A DNA stretch of 64,000 nucleotides. Source: an uncultured Anaerolineaceae bacterium. GTDB lineage: Bacteria; Chloroflexota; Anaerolineae; Anaerolineales; Anaerolineaceae. Under the pieces are notes generated by a model, which was given only the letters and a program-made list of their open reading frames with translations, was not told the DNA's origin and ran no database searches. The position numbers and the translations under genes are program-made. The DNA lies in NCBI GenBank assembly GCA_927443345.1, contig CAKMKJ010000059.1:1-64000 (forward strand), read 5' to 3'. Positions within the stretch are counted from its first letter, which is position 1. The number at the start of each line of letters is the position of its first letter. This document shows positions 17,402-25,811 of this stretch, one piece after another.

Positions 17402-19440
17402 GCAAAGATTGTCATGATTGCGGATCACAACATCCCACTAAGCACCATGCAGTTAAGGGTTCTCCGCTGATTGCCCTCGCCGGACAACCCAACGTAGGTA
17501 AATCAACCATCTTTAATTTGTTAACTGGTTTGAACCAGCATGTCGGCAATTGGCCTGGCAAAACAGTTGAGCGCAAAGAAGGAAAGTTCAAAGTAAGCGG
17601 GAGAGAGTACCGTTTGGTGGATCTGCCAGGTACTTATAGTTTGACGGCCAACTCTCCAGAAGAACTGATCACTCGCGAATTCATTCTCACTGAAAAACCC
17701 GACCTGGTGGTGGCTCTGGTAAATGCTGCGAACCTCGAACGTTCGCTTTACCTTGTCGCGGAATTGGTTACACTATCCGCACCGTTGATCGTGGTGCTGA
17801 ATATGATGGATGTGGCCAGCCAGGAAGGTTATAACATTGAAGCCAATGTGCTTGAAGCGGCATTAGGTGTTCCGGTTGTTCCATTGACAGCCACACACGC
17901 AGCCAGTACTGCTGCTTTGGTTGGCGTAATTGAAAAAATGGTCACTTCAGACATTGTTCAGACCCCTAGAATGCCAGAGATCCGTGCCGACCATCAGGTT
18001 ATTCTTGAACAAATGCAAATCCTGATCAATGGTTTTGTCCCTGAGAAGTATCCCGCTAATTGGGTGGCGATAAAATTGCTTGAAGGGGATAAAGAGATCA
18101 CAAAACTGATGCAGTCGCTCGTTCCTCCTCAAAAGTGGGCTGATGTGCAAGCATTATTAAAAGACCATGATGACGCCATGCTGGCAATTGCATCTGGTCG
18201 TTACGAATGGATTGGACGCCTCACTCGGGCGGCTGTCACCCATCCCCGCGTCGGACAGGTGAGTCTCACAGATCGCTTGGATAAATGGGCAGCTCATCCG
18301 GTTGGCGGGTTGATCACCCTTGCGCTCATTCTCGGTTTGGTGTTTTGGTTAACCTTTTCACTGGGTTCTCCGGCACAAGAATGGTTGGATTCAACCCTCG
18401 TCTCACCGCTTGGTGAATTATTGAGCACATGGATGGCGGCCTCACCAGACTGGCTGCGCAGCCTTGTTGTAGACGGTGTGGTCGGCGGTGTCGGATCAGT
18501 GCTGACCTTTTTGCCCATCTTGATCATCTTTTTTGCTGCTTTTGGCTTTCTTGAAGATGTGGGTTATATGGCCCGCGCTGCATATGTGATGGATAATTTC
18601 ATGCATTGGATGGGTCTGCACGGAAAATCTTTCCTGCCTCTCTTCCTCGGCTTTGGCTGCAATGTGCCCTCTGTGATTGGCACACGCGTGATTGATTCGT
18701 GGAAATCTCGTTTGTTGACCATTCTGCTGGCACCTTTTGTGCCGTGTACTGCACGCATGGCTGTGATCGCATTTTTAGCACCCGCATTTTTTGGCAAGCA
18801 AGCCATGTGGGTCATCTGGGGATTAGTCTTCTTCTCGCTTTTCATCATGGTACTTCTGGGTGTTATTCTCAACAAGGTGCTCTTTAAAGGGGAGCGCTCC
18901 GCATTCATCATGGAAATGCCTCTTTATCACATCCCCAACCTCCGCACCATTGGATTATTAGTCTGGCAGCGTTCGCTTTCATTTGTCAAAAAAGCAGGAA
19001 CCATTATTTTGGTGATTTCAGTAGTGGTTTGGTCGCTTTCCATGTTGCCCGATGGCAATCTTGAAAATAGCATCCTGGCTAAAATAGGTCATTTCGTAGA
19101 ACCGGTTGGCCGGTGGATGGGCATGGATTGGAAACTGACGGTGGCATTGCTCACCAGTTTCGTTGCCAAAGAGAACGCCATTGCAACGCTGGGTATCCTT
19201 TTTGGAGGCATGCAAGAAGCCAGCCTGGCACAATCACTCGCTGCTATCTATACCCCGGCATCTGCTCTAGGCTTTTTGACCGTGTCGCTCCTTTTTGTTC
19301 CTTGTGTGGCTACCCTGGCTGTGATCAAACAGGAAACCGGATCGTGGAAGTGGACCATGGTAAATATTCTGCTCATGCTGGTGGTGTCTATTGGTGCTGG
19401 CACAGGTATTTATCATTTAGCCTCAGCCTTAGGATTGTAA
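17398..19440 (+). CDS. feoB: Ferrous iron transporter FeoB
   Basis: A 680-residue GTPase-coupled Fe(II) importer. The G domain has G1 GQPNVGKST (residues 29-37), G3 DLPGTYSL and G4 NMMD. A linker domain and the membrane permease domain with the Gate motifs (GFGCNVPSVIGT and VPCTARMAV) follow. Ahead of G1 is a short Cys/His-rich extension (CHDCGSQHPTKHH) that could bind metal. At 680 residues it is slightly shorter than E. coli FeoB (773). ATGA overlap with feoA and a stop directly abutting the feoC-like gene indicate one operon. Confidence 0.95.
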   Translation: MSKDCHDCGSQHPTKHHAVKGSPLIALAGQPNVGKSTIFNLLTGLNQHVGNWPGKTVERKEGKFKVSGREYRLVDLPGTYSLTANSPEELITREFILTEKPDLVVALVNAANLERSLYLVAELVTLSAPLIVVLNMMDVASQEGYNIEANVLEAALGVPVVPLTATHAASTAALVGVIEKMVTSDIVQTPRMPEIRADHQVILEQMQILINGFVPEKYPANWVAIKLLEGDKEITKLMQSLVPPQKWADVQALLKDHDDAMLAIASGRYEWIGRLTRAAVTHPRVGQVSLTDRLDKWAAHPVGGLITLALILGLVFWLTFSLGSPAQEWLDSTLVSPLGELLSTWMAASPDWLRSLVVDGVVGGVGSVLTFLPILIIFFAAFGFLEDVGYMARAAYVMDNFMHWMGLHGKSFLPLFLGFGCNVPSVIGTRVIDSWKSRLLTILLAPFVPCTARMAVIAFLAPAFFGKQAMWVIWGLVFFSLFIMVLLGVILNKVLFKGERSAFIMEMPLYHIPNLRTIGLLVWQRSLSFVKKAGTIILVISVVVWSLSMLPDGNLENSILAKIGHFVEPVGRWMGMDWKLTVALLTSFVAKENAIATLGILFGGMQEASLAQSLAAIYTPASALGFLTVSLLFVPCVATLAVIKQETGSWKWTMVNILLMLVVSIGAGTGIYHLASALGL

Positions 19441-19441
19441 A

Positions 19442-19693
19442 ATGCTCGAAAAACTGTTGAATGAGATCAGAATTGGCAATACCTCTTCGCCTGCAGTATT
19501 GGCTGAGCGGCTGAATCTATCATTGAACATGGTCAATGCCATGTTGGAAACGCTTGAAGAACAGGGTTATTTAAAGAACATGGCTGCGGAATGCAGTGCT
19601 GAAAAGCCGTGTACTGCTTGCCCAATCTCCAATTTGTGCAGCACTAAAAGTGGCGCAAGTCCGCGCATTAGGGTGGTGACAAACAGAGACTAG
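19442..19693 (+). CDS. FeoC-like winged-helix protein with four-Cys motif
   Basis: 83 residues: an N-terminal winged helix (LAERLNLSLNMVNAMLETLEEQGYL), then a Cys segment (CSAEKPCTACPISNLC) with four Cys spaced as in FeoC [4Fe-4S] proteins. It starts one base after the feoB stop. FeoC is thought to regulate FeoB stability or feo expression in response to iron or oxygen; the role here is inferred from position and motif. Confidence 0.8.
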   Translation: MLEKLLNEIRIGNTSSPAVLAERLNLSLNMVNAMLETLEEQGYLKNMAAECSAEKPCTACPISNLCSTKSGASPRIRVVTNRD

Positions 19694-19730
19694 TTATGTA
19701 AAAAAATTAGTTGCCTATTTATAAATGTTT

Positions 19731-19783
19731 ACTGGGTCCAATCAGACCGTGTTTTGACATGTTATGATTGACCCAGTTATTCT
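19731..19783. promoter_or_regulatory. Hairpin and candidate promoter between feoC and metallophosphoesterase
   Basis: A 13-bp stem with one bulged base (19731-19744 with 19765-19777) follows the feo operon and could terminate it, although no T-run follows. TTGACA (19754-19759), 18-bp spacer, TATTCT (19778-19783) inside and after it is a possible promoter for the next gene. Confidence 0.35.
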
Positions 19784-19825
19784 TAATATAAAATGTTCGA
19801 TTAGCATGACGCCATAGAGAAAATT

Positions 19826-20815
19826 TTGAATAAATCTAAAATTAAACCTAAAAAGTTGTTTATCAGTCTGCTGTTTATTGGATTGATTTTTATCTCTATC
19901 TTCCTTTATACAATTTGGGATAATAATCGTGTCATTCTGGTTAACCAGGTTGTCAAAATAAATGAACTTCCAGACTCTTTTCAAGATTTTAAAATCCTGG
20001 TTTTATCCGATCTTCATGGCAAAAGGTTTGGCGACCAACAGCAAAAACTGCTCGAAGTAATCCGCTCAAGCGAATATGATGTGGTTTATGTAGCAGGTGA
20101 CATGCAAGAAAGTGATATTTCTGGGCTTGATCCGTTGCTTGAGATTCTCGCCGGCTTGCCTCAAGAAACACCTGTCTATTATGTCGGCGGCAATTGGGGA
20201 CCCTATGATTCTGATCCCATTACTGGAGAAGTTTTGGAGGCGGGAAGAACCCTTCTATCTCATGGCGTATCGCTTCTAACGCAACCCATCCAGGTTACCA
20301 AAGGCGAAGACCACATTTGGTTTGTACCTGGGTTTTCATACTCAAGTAATCAAAAATGGCTGGGCCTCTCTGAGGCACAACTGAACACCAATCTCGAACC
20401 GCTGGTTCAAATTTACTATTCCCAGACATTGGAATACCAAACCATGCTCTTAAACCGGATCAAAACAATACCAGATGAAGATGTCTTGATCGGGTTGACA
20501 CATATTCCACTGGCAAAAGATGAACTCGATACCTTGAAAGATTATCCTCCTTATGACTTGATTATCGCGGGCCATTTTCACGGTGGACAAATTCGCCTGC
20601 CATTGATTGGTGCGATTTTTGTGCCTGATAGCAATTCACAATTGTACGGTTTCTTCCCTGATAATCGATATGTCAGTGGTTTGTATGGTGGTAGTACAAC
20701 GCAACAATATGTGAGCCGTGGTTTGGGGTCGACGGGAATCATCCCCTTATTGAAGTTTCGCTTATTTAACACTCCAGAGATCAATTTGATCACTCTTCAA
20801 AAATCACATAAATAA
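19826..20815 (+). CDS. Membrane-anchored metallophosphoesterase (YkuE/YaeI-like)
   Basis: A 329-residue calcineurin-like phosphoesterase starting at TTG (no in-frame ATG precedes the membrane helix). A single helix at about residues 11-30 anchors it with the catalytic domain outside. Metal-site motifs in order are SDLHG, AGDMQ, a variant GGNW, THIPL and GHFHGGQ. In most relatives the third motif is GNH(D/E); here Trp replaces the His that supports phosphoryl transfer, so activity may be altered. Relatives act on membrane lipids such as UDP-diacylglucosamine or on phosphodiesters; the substrate is unknown. It is probably transcribed alone. Confidence 0.85.
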   Translation: MNKSKIKPKKLFISLLFIGLIFISIFLYTIWDNNRVILVNQVVKINELPDSFQDFKILVLSDLHGKRFGDQQQKLLEVIRSSEYDVVYVAGDMQESDISGLDPLLEILAGLPQETPVYYVGGNWGPYDSDPITGEVLEAGRTLLSHGVSLLTQPIQVTKGEDHIWFVPGFSYSSNQKWLGLSEAQLNTNLEPLVQIYYSQTLEYQTMLLNRIKTIPDEDVLIGLTHIPLAKDELDTLKDYPPYDLIIAGHFHGGQIRLPLIGAIFVPDSNSQLYGFFPDNRYVSGLYGGSTTQQYVSRGLGSTGIIPLLKFRLFNTPEINLITLQKSHK

Positions 20816-20846
20816 TTAAAATTTCCTAAAAATTAATATTAACGCC

Positions 20847-20874
20847 TTGACTTATTCAGAATCGGTTCTATAAT
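20847..20874 (+). promoter_or_regulatory. Promoter of the T-box/trpB2 unit
   Basis: TTGACT (20847-20852), 16-bp spacer, TATAAT (20869-20874). The transcript would start near 20881, just before the T-box leader. The spacer contains AGAATCGGTTCT, a near-palindrome. Confidence 0.75.
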
Positions 20875-20894
20875 CAAGACAATTAAATATTAAA

Positions 20895-21240
20895 AGCAAT
20901 GACGAGGACGAGTACTCCTCACAAGGACGTTTCAGAGAGCAGGGTAATGTGGTGAGAACCTGTACGCACCGTGAAGATGAATGGACCTCTGAGCTGCAGG
21001 GTGAACGTGAAAACCAGTAACCCGCGCCGGGAATGCCGCCGTTATCATGGCTACGAGTATAAGCAGAACCTCTGCCGTACTCAAAACGAGTGAAGCTGGC
21101 TTTTCCAATCCCTGGGCGCAATTCTCCTGGGGTTTTATTTTAGGAGGGAAACAGCTTAACCGGGGTGGCACCGCGGATTTTAAACGTCCGTCCCCTTGTA
21201 TGGCGATTTTTTCGCCGTCGATAGGGACGGGCGTTTTTTA
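20895..21240 (+). promoter_or_regulatory. T-box riboswitch, tryptophan-specific
   Basis: A T-box leader that senses uncharged tRNA-Trp and controls the downstream trpB2. Stem I starts with the ATGACGAGGACGAGTA region (from 20899). The specifier loop GAA-TGG-ACC has TGG (Trp) at 20982-20984, followed by CTCTGAGCTGC, which is typical. The T-box sequence GGGGTGGCACCGCGG (21162-21176) pairs with the tRNA acceptor end to form the antiterminator. A competing terminator follows at 21184-21240. Assignment of the Trp codon rests on alignment of the specifier loop by eye, supported by the regulated gene. Confidence 0.93.
21184..21240 (+). terminator. T-box terminator hairpin
   Basis: Arms 21184-21194 and 21224-21234 pair over 11 bp with one G-U pair, enclose a small inner GGCGA/TCGCC hairpin and run into TTTTTTATTTT. 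It should form when charged tRNA-Trp is abundant. Confidence 0.85.
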
Positions 21241-21295
21241 TTTTCCGTCCCCTGAATAAGCGCAGTCATTTTTTTGGTTCACAAAGGAGAACACC

Positions 21296-22675
21296 ATGGA
21301 AGAGCAAACGAAATACCTTCTGAATGAAAACGACATTCCGCGAGCCTGGTACAACATTAACGCAGATTCACCAGTTGCCCCTGAGGCAGTGTTGAATCCC
21401 ATGACCAATGAACCGGTCACCCCTGATTTTCTCTCTGTTCTATTTCCGATGGGGCTGATCGAGCAGGAGGTCAGCATGGATCGTTACATTGATATCCCTG
21501 AAGAGGTGCGTGAAGCCTACAAACTGTGGAGGCCGACCCCTCTCATCCGTGCAAGACGCCTTGAAAAAGCACTCGGCACTCCTGCTCACATTTACTTTAA
21601 ATATGAAGGCGTATCTCCATCTGGCAGTCATAAATCTAATACAGCGATTCCACAAGCCTATTACAACAAGATCGCAGGTACCAAAGCCATGACCACCGAA
21701 ACCGGCGCTGGTCAGTGGGGTTCTGCCCTTTCAATGGCTTGTCAGTTTTACGATATGCCGCTTGAGGTTTACATGGTGCGGGTGTCTTATGATCAAAAAC
21801 CTTATCGCCGTTTCTTGATGGAAACGTACGGTGCTGAAGTCAATGCCAGCCCCAGCCCCAAGACGCATTACGGACAAAAGTTGCTTGCTGACGATGCCAG
21901 TAACCCTGGTTCACTGGGCATCGCCATTTCTGAAGCGGTTGAAATGGCTGCCACTTCAAACGGCGTCAAAAAATACGGTTTGGGATCGGTACTACACCAT
22001 GTTCTGCTGCATCAATCAGTCATCGGTGAAGAAGCCCTCAAGCAAATGGATATGGCCAATGAGTATCCTGATGTGGTCATCGGCTGTGTCGGTGGCGGAT
22101 CGAATTTTGCGGGCATTGCCTTCCCGTTCTTACGTGAAAATCTCAAAAATGGACAGCGCACCCGTCTTCTGGCCGTTGAACCGGATGCTGCGCCTTCATT
22201 AACGCGCGGGATTTACGCTTTCGATTACGGCGATACCGCTTGCTCAGCACCCATCTGTAAAATGTACACCCTGGGCGCCGATTTTATGCCCGCTTCCATC
22301 CATTCAGGCGGATTGCGCTATCACGGCATGGCCCCCACGCTCTCTGCTCTTTACGCGCAGGGTCTGGTTGAAGCTGTGGCCGTTGCCCAAACCAAGGTCT
22401 TTGAAGCGGCTGTTCTTTTTGCCCGAACCGAAGGGCTTTTACCCGCGCCTGAATCATCTCATGCTATCTTGGCCGCCATCAATGAAGCGCTTGAAGCCAA
22501 GAAAACAGGTGAGAAGAAAGTCATCCTCTTTAATCTCTCCGGGCATGGCCATTTTGATCTCTCCTCTTACAATAAATATCTGACCGGCCAGATGGAAGAT
22601 TATGCCCTCCCGGATGAGGCTGTTAAAAATATCCGCCAGCACATCCCCGCGATCAAAGAGAACGCACTGGTATAA
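21296..22675 (+). CDS. Tryptophan synthase beta-like protein TrpB2
   Basis: A 459-residue PLP enzyme of the TrpB2 branch: longer than TrpB1 (~400) and with the N-terminal AWYNINADSP segment. The PLP lysine is in the GSHKSNTA motif, and the phosphate-binding loop is GCVGGGSNFAG. TrpB2 makes tryptophan from indole and serine, often without TrpA. No other trp genes are present, which suits an indole-salvage or stand-alone role. AAAGGAG lies six bases before ATG. A tRNA-Trp T-box controls it, which supports a function in tryptophan supply. Confidence 0.92.
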   Translation: MEEQTKYLLNENDIPRAWYNINADSPVAPEAVLNPMTNEPVTPDFLSVLFPMGLIEQEVSMDRYIDIPEEVREAYKLWRPTPLIRARRLEKALGTPAHIYFKYEGVSPSGSHKSNTAIPQAYYNKIAGTKAMTTETGAGQWGSALSMACQFYDMPLEVYMVRVSYDQKPYRRFLMETYGAEVNASPSPKTHYGQKLLADDASNPGSLGIAISEAVEMAATSNGVKKYGLGSVLHHVLLHQSVIGEEALKQMDMANEYPDVVIGCVGGGSNFAGIAFPFLRENLKNGQRTRLLAVEPDAAPSLTRGIYAFDYGDTACSAPICKMYTLGADFMPASIHSGGLRYHGMAPTLSALYAQGLVEAVAVAQTKVFEAAVLFARTEGLLPAPESSHAILAAINEALEAKKTGEKKVILFNLSGHGHFDLSSYNKYLTGQMEDYALPDEAVKNIRQHIPAIKENALV

Positions 22676-22704
22676 CCTAGCAACAGTATCTCTCTCTATT
22701 TATC

Positions 22705-22740
22705 CAAAAAAGCGCCATCTCTTCGGAGTGGTGCTTTTTT
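22705..22740 (+). terminator. Intrinsic terminator after trpB2
   Basis: An imperfect hairpin (AAGCGCCATCT, CTTCGG loop, AGTGGTGCTT) followed by TTTTTT. Confidence 0.75.
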
Positions 22741-22761
22741 GATAATTATTTGGAAATTAAG

Positions 22762-25035
22762 ATGTTTTCGTATATCATAAATGAGATGAATGAACCTGGA
22801 TTTCTCGCTTATCTTGAGGGAGAGGGGATTGCTAGCCAAATCCCCTTCAACCGATATTTGCCACAACACCCCGCTGGTGTTGCGCAAAAATGGCTCACGC
22901 AGCACGCGGCACCGGGCTCATGGGTCTTGGAACCCATTGGCGCCTCACCGGCTGCCATCCTCGAGATGGCCCAAGCTGGCAATAAAGTGCTGGTGGCTGC
23001 GAATAACCCCGTGGTGGCGTTTGAGCTTGAGATTCTGGCGCAGGCAGCCGCAAAAACCGAGTTCCTGTCTGTGCTGCGTGAACTCTCCGTGCAGAAAAAA
23101 GGGGATGATCGCCTTCAACGCCACATCCAGAGTCTGTATCTTACCCGCTGTGCCACCTGCGGCAAAGAGGTAGATGCAGATTACTTCTTGTGGCGCAAGT
23201 CAGAAGATGTGCCCTATGCCAAATATTACCGCTGCACAGCCTGCGGAGACGAGGGTGAACACCTGATCAGCGAGACGGATATTGAGCGGCTGGCACCCTA
23301 CAAGCGCTCCGATCCGCTGCACCGCGCCAGGGCGCTCGAAAAGATACCTGAACTGACCCGGGCTGCGCGCGCCAACCTTGAGGAGCTGCTCAAGGTCTAT
23401 GCACCCAGACCCTTGTATGTGATCTTTACCTTAATAAACAAGATTGAAGGCATGTCTCTATCGCCAGCGCGCCGTGAACTGCTGGATGCCCTCTTGCTTT
23501 CAGTGCTGGATGCCGGCCATTCTTTATGGCCAGCGGGCGAGGGTAATGAGCGTCCGCGAGTGTTAAATATTCCTTCAGAATATGTCGAGCACAACCTATG
23601 GCAGGCTCTTGAAAGATGTATTGAGACTTGGTGCATGCGTGAGACCCCCATTAATGTCACCCGCTGGTCTGAATTACCCGAAGGGGCAGGCATCTGTCTT
23701 TATCAAGGCCGCATGCGCGACCTGCTGCAGCAAAAACCCGCCATATCCCTTGAGTCTATTTATTGTGTGCTGCCGCGGCCAAATCAGGTGTTTTGGAGTC
23801 TATCGACGCTGTGGTGTTCTTGGTTGTGGGGCAAAGAGACAGCCGCCAATTTCAAGAACGTTCTTGAAAGGCAGCGCTTTGACTGGTATTGGCATACCAA
23901 CGCGCTAAACTCCGCGCTTGCGCCTGCCGCACGGATGATCAAGCCGGGCAGCCCCGCATTCTGCCTGATCCCCGAGCCGGTACCCGGATTCACCGCCGCG
24001 GCTTTTGAAGCCTGCTGCACGGCCAACCTGCAGTTATCTGGGCTGGCTTACAAAGACGAACAGCACCCGATCCAGACTGAGTGGGTTGCACAGCCTGCCA
24101 ACCGCGAGGTTAAGAAGGTCAACCTGCATAAGATCATCCGTGAGGCCATTAATTCCTGCCTGATGCAAATTGGAGAGCCCTGCCGTTATTTGCAGCTTTA
24201 CACGGCGGTTATGGCTTCACTGACCCTCAATGAGGCTTACCCGGTCTCGATTCAGCAGATGTCCTACGACCTGATAACCAACGTACATGATGAGATTCTC
24301 AAGGTTTTCGCTGACCGCAAGTTCCTGCGTCGCATGGATGCCACCTCACAAGACCTGATCAGCGGATACTGGTGGCTGGCCCAACCTGAGGGCTGCCAGG
24401 TATCTCTCGCGGACCGGGTTGAGAAAGAGGTGGTCAACTTGCTGCAAAAGGAAACCGAGGTTTCAGCCGCGGAGGTGCAACAAGAGATGAATTCCCGATT
24501 CACCGGTTTTCAGACGCCGCCCGCCGATCTGCTGGAGGTTTGTCTGCAATCCTACGCCGAGCTGGATAAGAGCGCAAAGGTGTGGCGCATCCGCGAAAGT
24601 GAAAAATACGCCAGCCGCCAGCAAGATCTGGCAGACATCCAACTGCAGTTGCTCAGCATGGCCGCAAAAATGAGTTTGACCGCGGAGGGCGACAACCCGA
24701 TTGACTGGATTGACCCCAAAACGCAGGGCAGCCTGGTCTATCGTTTGTTTTATGCCTCCACAGCCGAGATGACCCGCTGGCTATCGACGGATAGTGATGA
24801 TAATGTTGACCGTGTATTTTTGTTCCCGGGCAGCCGCTCGGGCTTGATCCGCTATAAGCTTGACCGCGACCCCTGGATGCGCGAGCGTGTCACGCAGCGC
24901 TGGCACTTTCTCAAGTTTCGCACCCTGCGTGATCTTTCAAGCCGTAGAGACCTCTCACGCGACCTGTGGGATCTGTTGATTGATTCTGATCCCATCAGCC
25001 AGGAAGATGCCACCCAGCTTTCAATGTTTCTATAA
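22762..25035 (+). CDS. Large protein resembling a catalytically dead DNA methyltransferase
   Basis: 757 residues from ATG 22762 (an in-frame TTG at 22750 and ATG at 22783 are alternatives). I found no confident family name. The layout parallels large DNA (adenine/cytosine-N4) methylases of the DUF1156 kind. There is a SAM-site-like segment with EPIGASPAAILEMAQAG and AANNPVVAFE where active enzymes have DPFxGSGT and DxNPVA. A zinc ribbon (CATCGKEVDADYF to CTACGDE) follows. Next comes LPRPNQVFWSLSTLWCSWLWG where the catalytic TDPPYY and FFYVWL motifs would fall, then a C-terminal helical region. Neither DPPY nor another (D/N/S)PP(Y/F/W) was seen, so methyl transfer is unlikely. The 3' end is 3 bp from a convergent gene. 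A regulatory or structural DNA-binding role is possible. Confidence 0.55.
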   Translation: MFSYIINEMNEPGFLAYLEGEGIASQIPFNRYLPQHPAGVAQKWLTQHAAPGSWVLEPIGASPAAILEMAQAGNKVLVAANNPVVAFELEILAQAAAKTEFLSVLRELSVQKKGDDRLQRHIQSLYLTRCATCGKEVDADYFLWRKSEDVPYAKYYRCTACGDEGEHLISETDIERLAPYKRSDPLHRARALEKIPELTRAARANLEELLKVYAPRPLYVIFTLINKIEGMSLSPARRELLDALLLSVLDAGHSLWPAGEGNERPRVLNIPSEYVEHNLWQALERCIETWCMRETPINVTRWSELPEGAGICLYQGRMRDLLQQKPAISLESIYCVLPRPNQVFWSLSTLWCSWLWGKETAANFKNVLERQRFDWYWHTNALNSALAPAARMIKPGSPAFCLIPEPVPGFTAAAFEACCTANLQLSGLAYKDEQHPIQTEWVAQPANREVKKVNLHKIIREAINSCLMQIGEPCRYLQLYTAVMASLTLNEAYPVSIQQMSYDLITNVHDEILKVFADRKFLRRMDATSQDLISGYWWLAQPEGCQVSLADRVEKEVVNLLQKETEVSAAEVQQEMNSRFTGFQTPPADLLEVCLQSYAELDKSAKVWRIRESEKYASRQQDLADIQLQLLSMAAKMSLTAEGDNPIDWIDPKTQGSLVYRLFYASTAEMTRWLSTDSDDNVDRVFLFPGSRSGLIRYKLDRDPWMRERVTQRWHFLKFRTLRDLSSRRDLSRDLWDLLIDSDPISQEDATQLSMFL

Positions 25036-25038
25036 AAA

Positions 25039-25782
25039 TTATTTAACTTGCCTGAAGTTGATCAGCACCAGGTTCTTGTCGCAGGTGTCGAAGGTGTCAA
25101 AGATGACCTGCTCAGAGAGCGGCAGCCCAGATTGATCGATCAATTGGATGGAGAGCAGCCCGCTTGAACTAATCGGCGTGGTGCCTAATGGGAATTCATA
25201 GCCTGAATCGCCATACTGTGTATGCGTTCCCGAAATGGATTGTGTGCTGATGGTTTTGCCGTTGTAAGTTCCCTTGAGTTGGATGCCGATATTCACCAGA
25301 TGTCTGCCCTGCAAATCGAGGACCTGTCCGGCGATGCCCTGCCAGGCGCAGCCTGTTGACGGTTTGAAGGTGCTGCTATTCACCGCTGAGGGGGCTGCTT
25401 GCACTCCGAAAGTATAGAGTGAGTTACCGGCGGCAGTGGGATAGGCCGTGATGGCGGCATCGGTCTCACTGGGCAGAATTATAGGTGTGGCGGTGACTGG
25501 CTCGGGGGTCTGGGTGGCGCCTACGGTAGGCGTCCAGGTGGGGGGCAGCACGACCGGGGTGGCCGTCGAGGTGGGGATGATGACCAACACGGGCATGGTG
25601 GGCGGCGGAAAGGGGTTGATCGAGATAAACGGATTGGAATAGATCATGAGCAGCACCCCGACCAGGCCAACAGAAGCCAGAAGGGTGATGACGGTCAGAA
25701 AATTCCAGAAGACGTCACTTTGTTGGCGGCGTCTGCGGCGTTTCATGCGCCTGTCCATTTCGTCATGGTCGGTAAAGTTCAT
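25039..25782 (-). CDS. Membrane-anchored protein with Pro/Thr linker, unknown function
   Basis: 247 residues: an Arg-rich cytoplasmic N-terminus (RRMKRRRRRQQ), one membrane helix (about 28-48), a Pro/Thr-rich linker of ~60 residues, and a C-terminal domain with two Cys that may pair. That domain (GCAWQGIAGQVLDLQGRHLVNIGIQLKG onward) looks like a small beta-sandwich of the carboxypeptidase-regulatory/transthyretin kind. It lies 29 bp downstream of the parvulin lipoprotein gene and is likely cotranscribed, so it may be a client or accessory of that chaperone. Confidence 0.65.
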   Translation of the reverse strand: MNFTDHDEMDRRMKRRRRRQQSDVFWNFLTVITLLASVGLVGVLLMIYSNPFISINPFPPPTMPVLVIIPTSTATPVVLPPTWTPTVGATQTPEPVTATPIILPSETDAAITAYPTAAGNSLYTFGVQAAPSAVNSSTFKPSTGCAWQGIAGQVLDLQGRHLVNIGIQLKGTYNGKTISTQSISGTHTQYGDSGYEFPLGTTPISSSGLLSIQLIDQSGLPLSEQVIFDTFDTCDKNLVLINFRQVK

Positions 25783-25811
25783 TTATTGCTCCGCGGTCGA
25801 TGTTAAGTGTG

